64,000 nt of DNA, taken from positions 1 to 64,000 of the forward strand of contig JABYQS010000118.1 in the NCBI GenBank assembly GCA_022592435.1. Direction: 5' to 3'. The notes under the pieces are model-generated. The model searched no databases, was not told where the DNA came from, and worked only from the letters and a program-made list of their open reading frames with translations. The translations under genes were made by a program, and so were the position numbers. Shown one piece after another: positions 34,068-45,458 of this stretch. Each line of letters starts with the position of its first letter. Within the stretch, counting starts at the first letter, position 1. This stretch comes from Cerioporus squamosus (taxonomy: Eukaryota; Basidiomycota; Agaricomycetes; Polyporales; Polyporaceae).

Positions 34068-37000
34068 ATGGAGACTGACAACTCCTCCGAAAAGCATGTC
34101 CCGGACGAGGAGGCCATCGTCGCCGCTCGTGCGGTAGCTTTCGACAATGACGGCGCCGACATACAAGAGAAGGCCCCGCACGGGATGCGCCCCAAGGGCG
34201 TGGAGATGAAGCGAGAGATGACCAAGGAGGATAAGGAGCTCGCGGACGCTGGATACGAGCACCTCAAGCATCAGAAGCCCGGAGGACAGAAGGAGGGTGA
34301 CGGCAAGCTCGACAGCGTTGACATCCACGAACACGGGCTCGGGTTCCAGGAGCTGCAGACGGAGCTCGACACAACGTTCGACGCGAAGGATCCTAGCAGC
34401 TCGCTGGGTCTCTCGAGCGAGGAGGCGAAAGCTCGGCTGTCGCGCAACGGACCGAACATTCTGACGCCACCGAAGAAGAAGTCGGCGCTGCGGAAGGTAC
34501 GGAAGTTGACGGCTCCTGAGAGTATGTCCAACTCACACGCCACCGACGGCCAGTACTATGACTGCCTCATGTCGATGTTCAATATCCTCCTTATCATTGC
34601 CGGCATTCTGGAGTACATTCTACTCGGCGTAAACTTCAAAGTAAGTTCATCCAGTCCATGCGACCGAGACTCCCTTTTGACGCGTCGATGCCAGGACAAC
34701 TTCGCGAACACCTACTTGGGTGGCATCTTGATAGGCGTGGCATTCTTGAACGCCCTCATAGAGTTCTACCAGCTCCAGAAGTCGGAAGCCATCCTTGCTT
34801 CATTCCTCGCAATGATCCCGCCGTCATGTCGTGTGGTCCGCGACGGAACGCTAAACACTGTCCCGGCGGCGGACTTGGTGAAGGGTGACATCGTGCTCGT
34901 TGTAAGTCTGCGTGCCAGATGCAGTACTGTGTTCAACTTTGGGCCTGATTGACATTCGCTCAGCGTTCCGGAGACAAGACACCCGCAGACTTGATCCTCT
35001 TCTCTGCATCTGACTTGAAGGTCGACAACAGCAGTCTCACGGGCGAATCAGAGCCTCAGGAACGCCTCGCTCGCCCGGCCGGCGTACAGCAACGTGTAGT
35101 GGAAGCTGAGAACTTGGTGAGTGTGGCCCGTTCTACATAGACTTCAGTCGCCCCTTCATAATCCACGCAGCTGTTCAACTCGACTCTCATCGTCAACGGT
35201 GAAGGCTGGGGAGGTTGGTCTCTTTCTCTGAGACATCATGACGTTAATTGGGACTAACCTGGCACTACGCAGTTGTCGTTCGGACTGGCGATCACACGCT
35301 AATTGGTGAGCTCCAGGCCTTACGGCCTTCTAGGCTTTCGGAGCTTATGCGGCGTCGCAGGTCAGATTGCTGCGCTGACGGGCACTGAGACTGGGAAGCA
35401 GAGTCCTCTGGGTGCCGAAATGTGAGTCTAGAGCCAGTCTGTGCGAGCCTCGAGGTACCCGGTTCCGAACTAAATCGTCCCTTAGTGGTCACTTCGTTAT
35501 GATGGTCTCGGGTATTGCGATCGTCTTCGCCGTCGTCTTTTTCGTCGTCGGGATCACGACAGCTTACAAGGGCAAGGGAGAGCAAACCGTTACATTCGCT
35601 GTGTCGATCTTGGTCGCGTTCGTGCCTGAAGGTTTGCCATCGGTAGTCACGCTACTGTAAGTTGTGATAACCTGCAGATGATTAAAGAGTACTAATTTCC
35701 GGTCTAGACTATCCATTGCGGCGAAGCGCATGGCTGCTCAGAACGTGCTAGTTAAGGACCTTCAAGGCGTCGAGACTCTCGGTAAGTGATGTACTTTCTC
35801 AAGCTGATGCTCGGGTCCGCTCACCTTGGCACAGGCTCTGTAAGGCACAACGCCTCTATCTTGCAATGGTACACTGACTGCTTCCCAATTAGCTTACGCT
35901 CCTCGCCACCGACAAGACGGGGACGCTGACTAGGAACCAGATGACGGTCACCAACCTATGGAGCGGTCTGCGCATGTTCTCGGCCTTCCAGTCCAATAAC
36001 GACTCGGAGACTACCGAGACGTTCTCGATAGAGGCACCCGGCATGCGCGAGATGGTCGACATCGCAGCGCTAAACTCCCACGTCAAGTTCGACAAGACGG
36101 ACATTCCCTTCGAGCAGCGCAAAATCCTTGGCGATGCGACGGAGACCGGCCTTATCCGTTTCGCGGGCAAGCACATTTCCGACTACGATGGCTACCAGAA
36201 GCAGCACCCCAGGGTGTTCGAGATCCCGTTCAACTCGTCGAACAAGTGGGCGCTGGTCATCGTGAGTGTCTGGTGACTCAGTCCGTCGTTCACGAACTGA
36301 ATGTCCTGCAGTTGGAGAAGCCGCACAAGACCGGTCTCCTGACGGCGTACCTCAAGGGTGCTCCGGAGCGTGTCCTCGCGAAGTGTTCCACGTATCTCAA
36401 GGATGGCAAGGAGGTTCCGATTACTGACGACTTCAAGGCTGCATACGATGAGGCATACGACGTACGTTCACACATTGCTCTCCACTCTTTCAGTGAGCAA
36501 ACTTTGGCCATGCAGTATATGGCGTCGCGTGGCCACCGTGTCATTGCATGCGCGCAGAAGCTTCTCCCGGGCGACGTCTACGATTCAGAGTACGAGTTCA
36601 ACAAAAACGACGCTAAGTACCCTAGCACCGAGTACTGCTTCTGCGGTCTCATCTCCCTCGAGGACCCGCCCAAGCATGGCGTTCGTGAGGCGATCGGCAC
36701 TCTCCGCCTGGCAGGTATCAAGGTCATGATGGTCACGGGCGACCACCCGAAGACGGCGGAGGCCATCGCGCGCAAGATCAACCTGATTCTTGGAGACACG
36801 AAGGAGAGCTTGAGCAAGAAGACGGACCGGCCAATCGAGGAGATCTATGACGACGAGGTCGACGCTATCGTCATCCACGGAGACGACATCGACGGTCTTC
36901 AGGGATGGCAGTGGGATCAGAGTACGTGACTTATGCTGCAACTGTGGCACCTACTGATGTATTTCCGACAGTATTCGCGAAAAACGAGATCGTCTTCGCT

Positions 37001-39088
37001 CGTACTTCGCCTAAGCATAAGCTGGAGATTGGTACGTCTCAGACTGCCGCTGCGCTGTCCTGCGCCTAGGCTGACGAGGACCCGCACGCAGTGAAACGCG
37101 CTCAGGCCCTCGGTCACATCGTCGGCGTGTGAGTTCGAAGGTGATTGGGTTCATTTTGCAGCATCCGGCTGACCATCGTGTGCAGAACTGGAGACGGTGT
37201 CAACGACTCTCCCGCTTTGAAGAAGGTCAGCCCATTGTGAGAGATGGCTCCCACCGCATGCTCACATCGTTGCAGGCTGACTTGGGTATCGCCATGAACA
37301 TCTCGGGTTCCGACGTCTCGAAGGAGGCCGCGAACATGATTCTTTTGGGTTTGTTCCAAGTCGCTAGCCTAACTCCCCTCGCTGACTCTTCGTCCCGTAG
37401 ATGACAACTTCGCTTCTACCGTTAGTGAGTGGCCTTACTTGATGTCTTCCGTGCCGTGCTGATGCTGATGTCCTCGCAGAGGGAGTTGCGGAGGGTCGCC
37501 AGATCTTTGTGAACTTGAAGCGTTCGATCCAGTGTGTTTCCGCTTCTGTGTGCTAGTATTGCTCAGAAACTCACGCATGACGCAGGTACACGATCTCTCA
37601 CAGTACACCAGAGGTCATCCCGCAGCTCCTTTGTAAGCATCTCCATTAGACCGTAGTCATTCCTCACTTGATATAAACCTCCAGACGTCGTGGTGCCCCT
37701 CCCACTTCCTCTCTCCGCCATCCTTATCCTGGTGATCGGTACGTATTCGAAGCAAGAGGACGTTCAGGTTAGCTGACGAACTCTGGGTAGATCTTGGCTT
37801 CGAGTTGTTTGTTGCGGTACGTCTCTCCTGGAGGAAGGTCTTGCATATTCATGCTCAAGCGATGCCGTAGCTCTCCTTCGCGTGGGACAAGCCTGAGACC
37901 AAGGATGGACTCATGCGCATGCTGCCCGCAGGCCAGGTATGTCGGCTCTGTACAATGCGACGCTAGCCTCTAATTCACGTCTCTCAGTGAGCGACCGCTC
38001 CATCATGACCCTCAAGAAGAGGGCTCTGCGTCGTACCAAGACTTTGCTCCGCGATCCAGAGACGCAGGAAGTCATCCAGCCAAGCAAATTCTCGGTGTTC
38101 ATGACGAAGCTCAAGGCGCCCTTCACCCGCATGTTCTGGGAAGAGGCATTGGAGCGAACCGATGACGAGACACTCGTCGATGCCAAGCTCCTCAGCTACG
38201 CCTACCTGGAAGCAGGCTTGATCGAGTTTGCGGGGGCGTACGTACTCATGACCACCACTATTTGTCTGAGGATCGCGGCTGACGGAAGCGCGGCTGTTTC
38301 AGACTGGCGGCATACTTCGTGGTGTTCTTCAAGAACGGCTTCACACCGGGCGATCTGCAGAGGGCGCAGTCTGCACTTACGGCAGAGCCACCAGTCAGTG
38401 AGTGGTCCTTGTCTTTTCCTGCGCATAATCTCGCGTGTCTAATTGCATGCTGCAGCATACTTCCAGAAGGACTCGCCGGACTTTCTCAACAGCCGCGGTC
38501 AGCGTATCTCTGGCGAGAAGCAGGTCGACGCGTTGGCGCAAGCCCAGTCGATAGGTTGGTCTTGCCGAGCACCATTGTCTTAAAGATTTTATGCTGATGC
38601 ACACGTCACTGCAGTATACCTCTCGATCTTCATCATACAGTGCTTCAACGTGAGTCTGGTGGTCCTACATGCACCTGGCACAGCTGACACGATACCTTCG
38701 CCAGGTCTTCGCCGTTAAGGCCAAGTTCCGCTTCCCATTCGGCAAATCCATCGTCGGCAACTACTACAACTTTGCCGGTATCGTCGCCGGCGCATGTCTC
38801 GGCATGTTCATCGTCTACACGCCCCCTCTGCACGTCGTCTTTGGCGGGTCTGTCCACCTGTCGCCGCTTTACTGGCTCATCCCGGTCGGCTTCGGCGTGC
38901 TCCTGCTCGTCTGGTCGAGTATCCGCGTTCTGCTGATGAGGAAAGGCATCGAGCAGTCGCGCGTCAAGGATATCAAGGGGTTAATGATGTGTACGTCCCC
39001 CACTCTTACCGAGTTCACGGGCCTCTGGCTGACATGAGTGCTGGCAGTCCCAACAATGAGGACGATGAGTATGCGCTCGAAGCATTAA
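34068..39088 (+). CDS. Type IIC P-type ATPase (Na+/K+-ATPase-like alpha subunit)
   Basis: An intron-rich gene of about 29 exons and about 1157 codons. P-type ATPases pump cations using an aspartyl-phosphate. Visible motifs: actuator-domain TGES at 267-270, [12 protein letters not shown] in membrane helix 4, phosphorylation site DKTGTLTRN with Asp at about 428, [17 protein letters not shown], and the hinge [15 protein letters not shown]. The C-terminal membrane block follows, with [20 protein letters not shown]. The long charged N-terminus (about 80 residues) precedes a cation-ATPase N domain. The pattern matches the Na+/K+-ATPase alpha class (IIC) more than the fungal ENA (IID) pumps. A 5-nt exon at 35835-35839 is required before the phosphorylation site. 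One junction (donor 37937, acceptor 37987) is off by one base; all other junctions are in phase. Ion specificity is inferred from the class. Confidence 0.9.
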
Positions 39089-39944
39089 CGAACAAACACG
39101 CTACCACCGATATATGCACGTATAGATACTTGACGAACAAAGACGACTCACGCCACTGTCTCATATTGTTGTACATCACCCTTCTGTTCTATACACGTCG
39201 TTCATACCGAGTACGGGTCAACGCGACGCCTCGCAGTAAAATCTTCCGGACTACTACACGCTACTGACACTAGAGAGGTATAAGTGCAAAGAGTAAGTGA
39301 GTGGAGTCTATAAGAGCTCTTATAAGGGGCCTAGTACAGCACGGTTAGTAGAGTAAGTAACGCGAGGTAAGTAGTGCTCGGGCGCTTCAGTACTAGATCC
39401 GGTGGTTTCCTCTTCTAGTACCACCACAAACACGATGAACAGAACCAGGGCCTCCTCGACTAGTTGAACACATCTGTGTCAAGACTGTAAGTCAGCGCCA
39501 GTGGTACGCTGTCCTTCGGTTGCAGCATACTACTTCCTTATGTGAGGTGTTATTTACGTCACTCCCAACCTCGCGATCGTCTCGGTATCGCGGCGCTGCC
39601 AGCACAGTGGCAACACTTCATAACGTGTTCTGACAAGCCCAGTCACTGTCTACAGCCCGCGAAGGCCTGCGACTACCCCAGCCTTTCCAGAACGTGAGCA
39701 CACTACCACCATATGGCATTTATGTTCACGTTGACGACGAAAGTGACTCCATCCGCGTCCTTCGCAGCACGCCAGCCTCACGTCTATTCGCGACAATGCG
39801 TGGACATACCATCGCGTGATCGCCTCGCACGTGTGAACTTATACGAAGCAAACCACGGACACCAGCCTGTCAGCTTCAGCTTCCTACTCTCACGTCAGGG
39901 CGCGATATATACTGTAGCTCTAGAGCCAGTACAAGATCAGCAAA
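39089..39944. other. Intergenic, ATPase to glyoxalase-like gene
   Basis: About 850 bp. It contains a 16-bp perfect palindrome, TATAAGAGCTCTTATA, at 39309-39324, and no gene that I can support. Confidence 0.45.
39906..39911 (+). promoter_or_regulatory. TATA-like element of the glyoxalase-like gene
   Basis: TATATA within GCGATATATACTG, 34-39 bp before the ATG at 39945. If used, the 5' leader would be very short. Confidence 0.35.
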
Positions 39945-40970
39945 ATGACCGGCCCATCGACCAAGATCCTCGACCACATCCCGCACCTGACGCCCCCAGG
40001 CACGCTACAGGAGAGCGCGGAAGCCTTCCGCAAGCTCGGCTTCACGTTCGTACACACATGCGTCCATCCTCACATCTGCATCACTCCTAAGTAGCACGAT
40101 GCTGAGATGACCCTCGACCGTGCGTTCCCTGCAGGGTCATCCCGGGCGGCACACACGCCGGCGGCGCCACCGCCAACGCGCTCGTCGTCTTCGCAGACGG
40201 GACGTACCTCGAGCTCATCCACTTCGTCCGCCCGCCCGAGCCGGACGACCCGAACCCGTGGGCACGCAAGCAGCCCGGGTGGATCGACTACGCGTTCCTC
40301 GGGACCGGGGGCAAGCCCTCGATCGCCGACGCGATCAATGCGCGCGCGAAGAGGGAGGGCACTGGTAGCGTGGTGCATTACGAGGAGTCGAAGGGCGGGC
40401 GGAGGCGTGAGGACGGGAAGGTGCTGGAGTGGGTGATCAGCAGTACGGGGGAGGAGCTGAGGGGCGCGCTGCCGTTCTTCTGTGGGGATGTCACTCCGCG
40501 GGATTGGAGGGTAGGTGGATGTTCAGATGCGATGTGTGCGCCGTACGGCTGGGTGTGTGGAGGTGCTGACTTGCGATCGCGCTCTGTAGGTACCCCTGGA
40601 GCCGCGCTCTAATACCGAGCATACGAACACGACTTTGGGAGTCTCGTACATCAAGCTGCTCGTCGCGTCCAACAGATTCGATGCCTCCAAGAAACAACTG
40701 ATCACCGTCCTCGGCGCGCAACCGGGCACATCCACGAATGTACTAGCATCCTGGGACCTCGACGAGCAGCCTGCGCACCTCGGGGTACACAAAGCCGCCC
40801 CTCAACTCGTGCTCGTAGCCGCCGGGGTGGTCGAGGAACGCGCATATGTGCAGGAACACGGGCAGGGGATATACGAGGTCGGCTTCTTGGTCAGCGACGC
40901 GTCGAAGGCCGGGAGTGCGAGGACACCATTCGGACGTGCCGTGTGGCAGACATCAGGAGGGGGTCACTAG
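39945..40970 (+). CDS. Glyoxalase-like domain protein
   Basis: Three exons, 39945-40045, 40135-40510 and 40590-40970, give 285 residues. The fold is the vicinal-oxygen-chelate type of the fungal/bacterial glyoxalase-like family (Pfam Glyoxalase_3 by resemblance). It opens with the typical KILDHIPHLTPPGTL and LGFTVIPGGTHAGGATANAL, followed by VVFADGTYLELIHFV with the acidic metal-ligand position. The second half includes VLEWVISSTGEELRGALPFF and a C-terminal subdomain with GVSYIKLLV. The exact substrate of such fungal proteins is not known, and methylglyoxal should not be assumed. The first intron donor (GTTCGT) was picked because it is in phase and gives the family's FTVxPGGTH reading. Convergent with the DUF6533 gene, 56 bp between the stops. 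Confidence 0.87.
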
Positions 40971-41026
40971 GAGTTAGCAAGAAATAAGTGAAATGCATGG
41001 CAGAATCTCGTTCAATTCGTACAAGG

Positions 41027-43028
41027 TCATGAGTCGTTCCCGTCGGTCACCACCGGTACCAGCGTGGCCCCAGAAGACGGTGTACTTCGCGCGTCTTGTT
41101 GACTGGGACCCGCCTCGGGCTCGTCCGAGAACGTCCGCGTGCAACCCGTGCAACCCGTGCGCATCGCGGACACGTCTTCTAGACGCATCCCGTCTCCGAG
41201 CCCTTCTTGGTAAGTACCTTTATCTGACTCCGACTCTATGCCAGACGCCCCCGGGCCAGAGAAGCTTGCCCCGAGCGATGTCACGACGCTCGCGAACCGG
41301 AGCGAGCCTATGTTCGAGGACACCCCGGTGCTGAAGTGCAGCGGGTCGTCCGAGGCGATCATGGTGGGTCTCCGGTTGGCCTCTTGGAGGTCGATCAGGA
41401 ACCGGGAGACGAGGATGGCGGTGATCCTGCGCACGGACAAAGGAGGCACGCATACCAGTGAACATGAGCGGATGTCACTGAGTGGGACTCTGATGGTTAG
41501 GGCTGGGGGGACGTACGGCTCCGTGAAGACTGTGATCTGGCTAAAGTTGCGCGATGAGGGTGAGTGCTGGTGGATTTGGCAATTCAGATTAGGCCAGAGC
41601 GCATATAGTAGCTTTGGGTGCGCGGCTTACCGAGACTGAGGGAAGGGAGAAAGCGAGGTGAAGGATGTTCATGGTGAGGATGATTCTATGTCGAGATCAG
41701 GGTGCGAACAGCTGTAAGGCAAATAGGACGGTAGCATACATGAAGTAGACAGTTCCTACAGAAAACAATGGTAGTAGTCAGACTTAGAGTACAGGGTGTA
41801 GAGTGCAAGGGCCGTCCACCCACCGTCACGCAGGAGCACCTTGGTGAACGACAGTCGGGTAAGCTTCCCAGACACGTAGACGACCCTCTTCCACAGCGAT
41901 ATCCACGTGATGAGGATGAGGATGACGTCCGCTGCAATCAGGCAGCTCCGCGATATGATCACGACTGGACGAACGGACAATCGCTGTTCGTCAGCCCGGA
42001 CGAGACTCGGAACAGATTCTTGAACGCGACACGCACATTTTGGCTCGCACGAGGAAGTCCGAGCGTAGTCGATGCACGACAGCTGTGGAAGAGGCATGAT
42101 ATCCACCCCGCCCTCCGCGCAGCTCTCGACCGCCCAGACCGGACCACTGAACCCGCTCAACCCATACGCATACTTGATCTGCGCCGCGGCAGCATCATCA
42201 GCGTCAGCGCACGCTGATCCACGGGCACGGTTTGGGCGCGACGCACGAGGTTGACTACGTCCGGCCCGAGAGAGAGGAGGAAGACGAGGATCCCGAGCGG
42301 CTTGTACCTGCTGAGCGCGTACGCGCGCAGCCCGGAGAAAACTGTGGCGCGACAGTGCGTCAGGACTCTTCCTGGGATGATGGAAGAAGGGACGCGAACT
42401 CACCGGCCCATGGCACGTACTGACAGAGGTCGATCGTCGCAGCCACCTTGCTGAACGAGTCGCAGCTGGTCAATGATACCGCCGGACGCGTCAAACAGCC
42501 AGTCAGTCTCTTTCTGTTTTTTGTCAAGTCGTTGAGGAGGCGAACCTCTGGCACAAACAGGGTATCCGGTGAGAGATGAGTTATCAATCGAAGAGTCGAG
42601 GAATATGGGTGTCCGTGCATGCTTACCTCGTCAGACATGTTCGTCGTGAACTGCACGACATCGAATATTTGCGTGAGCAGAGTCAGGTATCTGTTGCACA
42701 GGAACAGCAACGACGCGCCCGAGAGCTTCTTCTTCCAGAACAGCCCCGCTTCTTTGTCGAGTGTCAAGAGGTAGTCGTAGAAAAGGAGTACTGTGACGGG
42801 GAGCAAATATGCCAGTTGAGCTGGATGGGAATCCCTGCCATGTCGGCACGGAAGCGGACGAGGGCGCACGTACCGGATGCTGAGATGGAACACAGCGCAT
42901 CGAGGTGCCTAGATGAAGAGCGCAGGTGAGCGGGAGAGCTCGAGCCGGCGGATAAATCGAGGGACGTACAAGTCAAAGAATTGCTCGACGATGATCGTTG
43001 ACACGTCCCAACTCGTCGGAGTAGACAT
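41027..43028 (-). CDS. DUF6533-domain multi-pass membrane protein
   Basis: The minus-strand gene starts at 43028 (MSTPTSWDVSTIIVEQFFDL). Exon 1 is 43028-42970 and exon 2 is 42834-42627. A further intron runs from 42626 to about 42546, and several exons continue to the stop at 41027. The DUF6533 signature is clear: YLLPVTVLLFYDYLLTLDKE, then FWKKKLSGASLLFLCNRYL. Later membrane pieces are VFSGLRAYALSRYKPLGILV, IISRSCLIAADVILILITW and TVYFMYATVLFALQLF. They are followed by the soluble ILVSRFLIDLQEANRR and a Ser/Asp/Glu-rich tail. The layout is that of seven-helix-like proteins greatly expanded in Agaricomycetes. Their function is not established. Some inner exon edges in the 42150-41700 part remain approximate. 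Confidence 0.82.
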
Positions 43029-44363
43029 CTTCCGAGTCGAAAGTTTGCAAGACCCAAAGCGTGAAGAGACGACGGCTCTCAGACTCGTGCTCGCGCACAC
43101 CTTATCTAGCTAGCAGCGGGGATGCCTGTCACGGTTTGGGCCAGCAAAGTGGGATGCGTACCAAGGACACAGGACGCACCGCTGGCCAGGATGAAGACGG
43201 CTGTCCGCATTGCCAGCAAGGGGCAGTCCCAAGTCGTACTGGCAGTCGCTCTAACTCGTGTGGAGGCTGTCTGTCATCCTCCGGTGATGGCAGGGGAATG
43301 ACAGCCTTTAGCCGGTACCAACAGCGCGGGAGTTCCCTGGACCCTGAGAAGAGAGGTTGCATGCGTAGCTTGAGTGCTACTTTGCGGTGCAGCGCGGCGC
43401 ATGAGGAACCTCGGACGACGCAGCAGCCGAGGCTCGACAAGTTGCAGCATCTGCCGCAACCAGTGGAGGATCCAGTGCGGACTCGGATGTCGAACCGGTA
43501 CATAAGATGGAGATCTGTCGAGAGTGACCATTGTGCATGATGTGCGCTATCTCGGTGTCATATAAGGCAGGCCATCTGTGGGAGCAGACAAGATGATCAG
43601 AATGAGTAGGCTCTGTCTGACAGGGTGTGTGGGCAAACCTTCCTGTGCCTGTAGCAACCCGGCCTGGGAGGCCGGGATTCATATTGTACCTGACAGCCTT
43701 CCAGGTCGACCCTTCGGTACGACCGCATTACACCGCGGTCCGGATCTGGGCATGCGCGACTGGGTGCCTCTGAGTGCTTGTAGTACTGACTACCGCTACA
43801 CGCTGCTGGTACCTCAGTTAGCGCCCAGAGTCTTCGTCAAGTCCGGAACTAAGGTTGCACAGTAGAGTATCCACTACAAAGTACCCGTAAGTACGCCACT
43901 TTGCCGTAAAACATCACTAAGACTCACGCAACAGACTCGCGTTCGCGTGAGAGCGTCCGACTCAGCTCTTGGTACGCCGAAGGTGGAGCTCGTCCTCCCG
44001 AAGTGCTTCCATCGGCATGAGGCACCGGGCTTGGGTATGCACCGTCGGACGACGCGACGTATTAGGCTTTAAATATAAAATTGATACGCATCGATGTTGG
44101 GCTGTCGAACCTAAGTCGATGGGAAGACCTTGAAGGAAGGCGATCCCTCGGAGGAAGACGGGTCACGCATCATGGCAGCACGGTCTGCTGCCGTTGGAGT
44201 ATCATCCCGCTTCACCTCCCGTTAGGCATCGCATGACCCCGCGCTGACCGTAGCATCACGCGGAGACAGTTCTAGAGCACGTCGGGTTCAACCGCAGGCT
44301 GAACCAGTTCAATGGTAAGTATGCAGAATCGAATGGCAGAACGCGACGTGCGTACCATGATGG
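43029..44363. other. Gene-poor stretch left of the inverted-repeat element
   Basis: About 1.3 kb. Its start is the DUF6533-gene promoter. Open frames at 43061-43540 on both strands mirror each other and have no motif. Confidence 0.4.
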
Positions 44364-45458
44364 TAGTGTTGCCGCGAGGTGAGGCGAGGCGAGGCGAGTT
44401 GGCGCCACTCGGTCTAACTCGCTCCACCGAGCCAGACCGAGGCGAGTTGCGAGTTTAACTCACGAGTTGCCCCAGTTTGGACATTCTGGCAGCAGGAGCC
44501 ATAAACTCCCAAAAATCCCCTTCAGTGAGCATTATTCTAAGCCCAGTAGGGCTCTGAGGCCGTCCGGGATGCTGTCCTCTAGCATACCTAGGCCAGGGAG
44601 GCTGAAATTTGAGGTGCGGGGGACTCGGGGGAAGCAACCCGAAAACGAGCCCCCTGGCGAGCGCCTAGGTGGAGTCTCGCCAGGCCTGTCGACCAATCAG
44701 ATGCGGGCGCTGCTGGGAGCGAGTTGCATCTATAACTAATGGCGCAGCGGGGGGGTCCCACGTGGCAGCCATGTGCGCTGTTGCCGCCGAGCTTGCGAGG
44801 CGCTCTGGGTGCTGGGCCGAGCTTGCGAGGCCTCCGAGTTGGACTGTCTTACGCCGAGTTCCGCTCGGCGTCCCGCTATCAACGCCGTAAGTGTTACGCA
44901 GAGTCCTGATCAAAGATAGGGAGCCCAAAGAAAATTTGAGCAACCATGCCTTATTATGTACTGACTTATGATGGGTTGATCACAAGTACTTACTTACCCA
45001 GACTTACTTATCCCCGGCTGATCAGTAACTAATCGGTCACAGTGCGCATCATTGACGGGTTCTAATGCCCTTCAACTCTGCAAGTCCTGCCACATTGACC
45101 GCCCTTCACCAAGTGGTATTAAGTATACCGACCCCCTACTTACTCAGCTTGCCTCAACCATTCAAGGTCTAGGTGAAATCATGATCATTGAAGTGTTCAA
45201 AGGCTCACGGGGGCAGCTACGGGGCTTACTGCCAACGAATTCACTAAGTTCCCTTCAATGAAATAGATACTTATTGCACACTGAGCCGCAGGCGAAGCAA
45301 CGTAACGATGAGCCGAAGGCTCACGCGCCACGGGGCAAAGCCACGGGTGGAAAACTAGTCGATGTGAGCGAGTGGATTGCCTCGCCTCGCGAGTTGCTCC
45401 ACTCCGTGAGTTCGGAACTCGCAACTCGCGAGTTTAACTCGAACTCGCGGCAACACTA
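44364..45458. mobile_element. hAT-like non-autonomous element (inverted-repeat ends)
   Basis: A 1095-bp segment whose ends are the inverted repeat TAGTGTTGCCGCGAG, 15 of 15 matching. This agrees with the hAT tip consensus YARNG. Both subterminal zones (44364-44470 and 45361-45458) are packed with GCGAG and CGAGTT/AACTCG variants, including the shared GCGAGTTTAACTC. The interior has no transposase-like frame, only a repeated GAGCTTGCGAGGC near 44790 and 44820. The flanking 8 bp (CATGATGG and CACGGCCA) do not match, so a clean target duplication is lacking. It is either old or mis-bounded. Confidence 0.55.
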
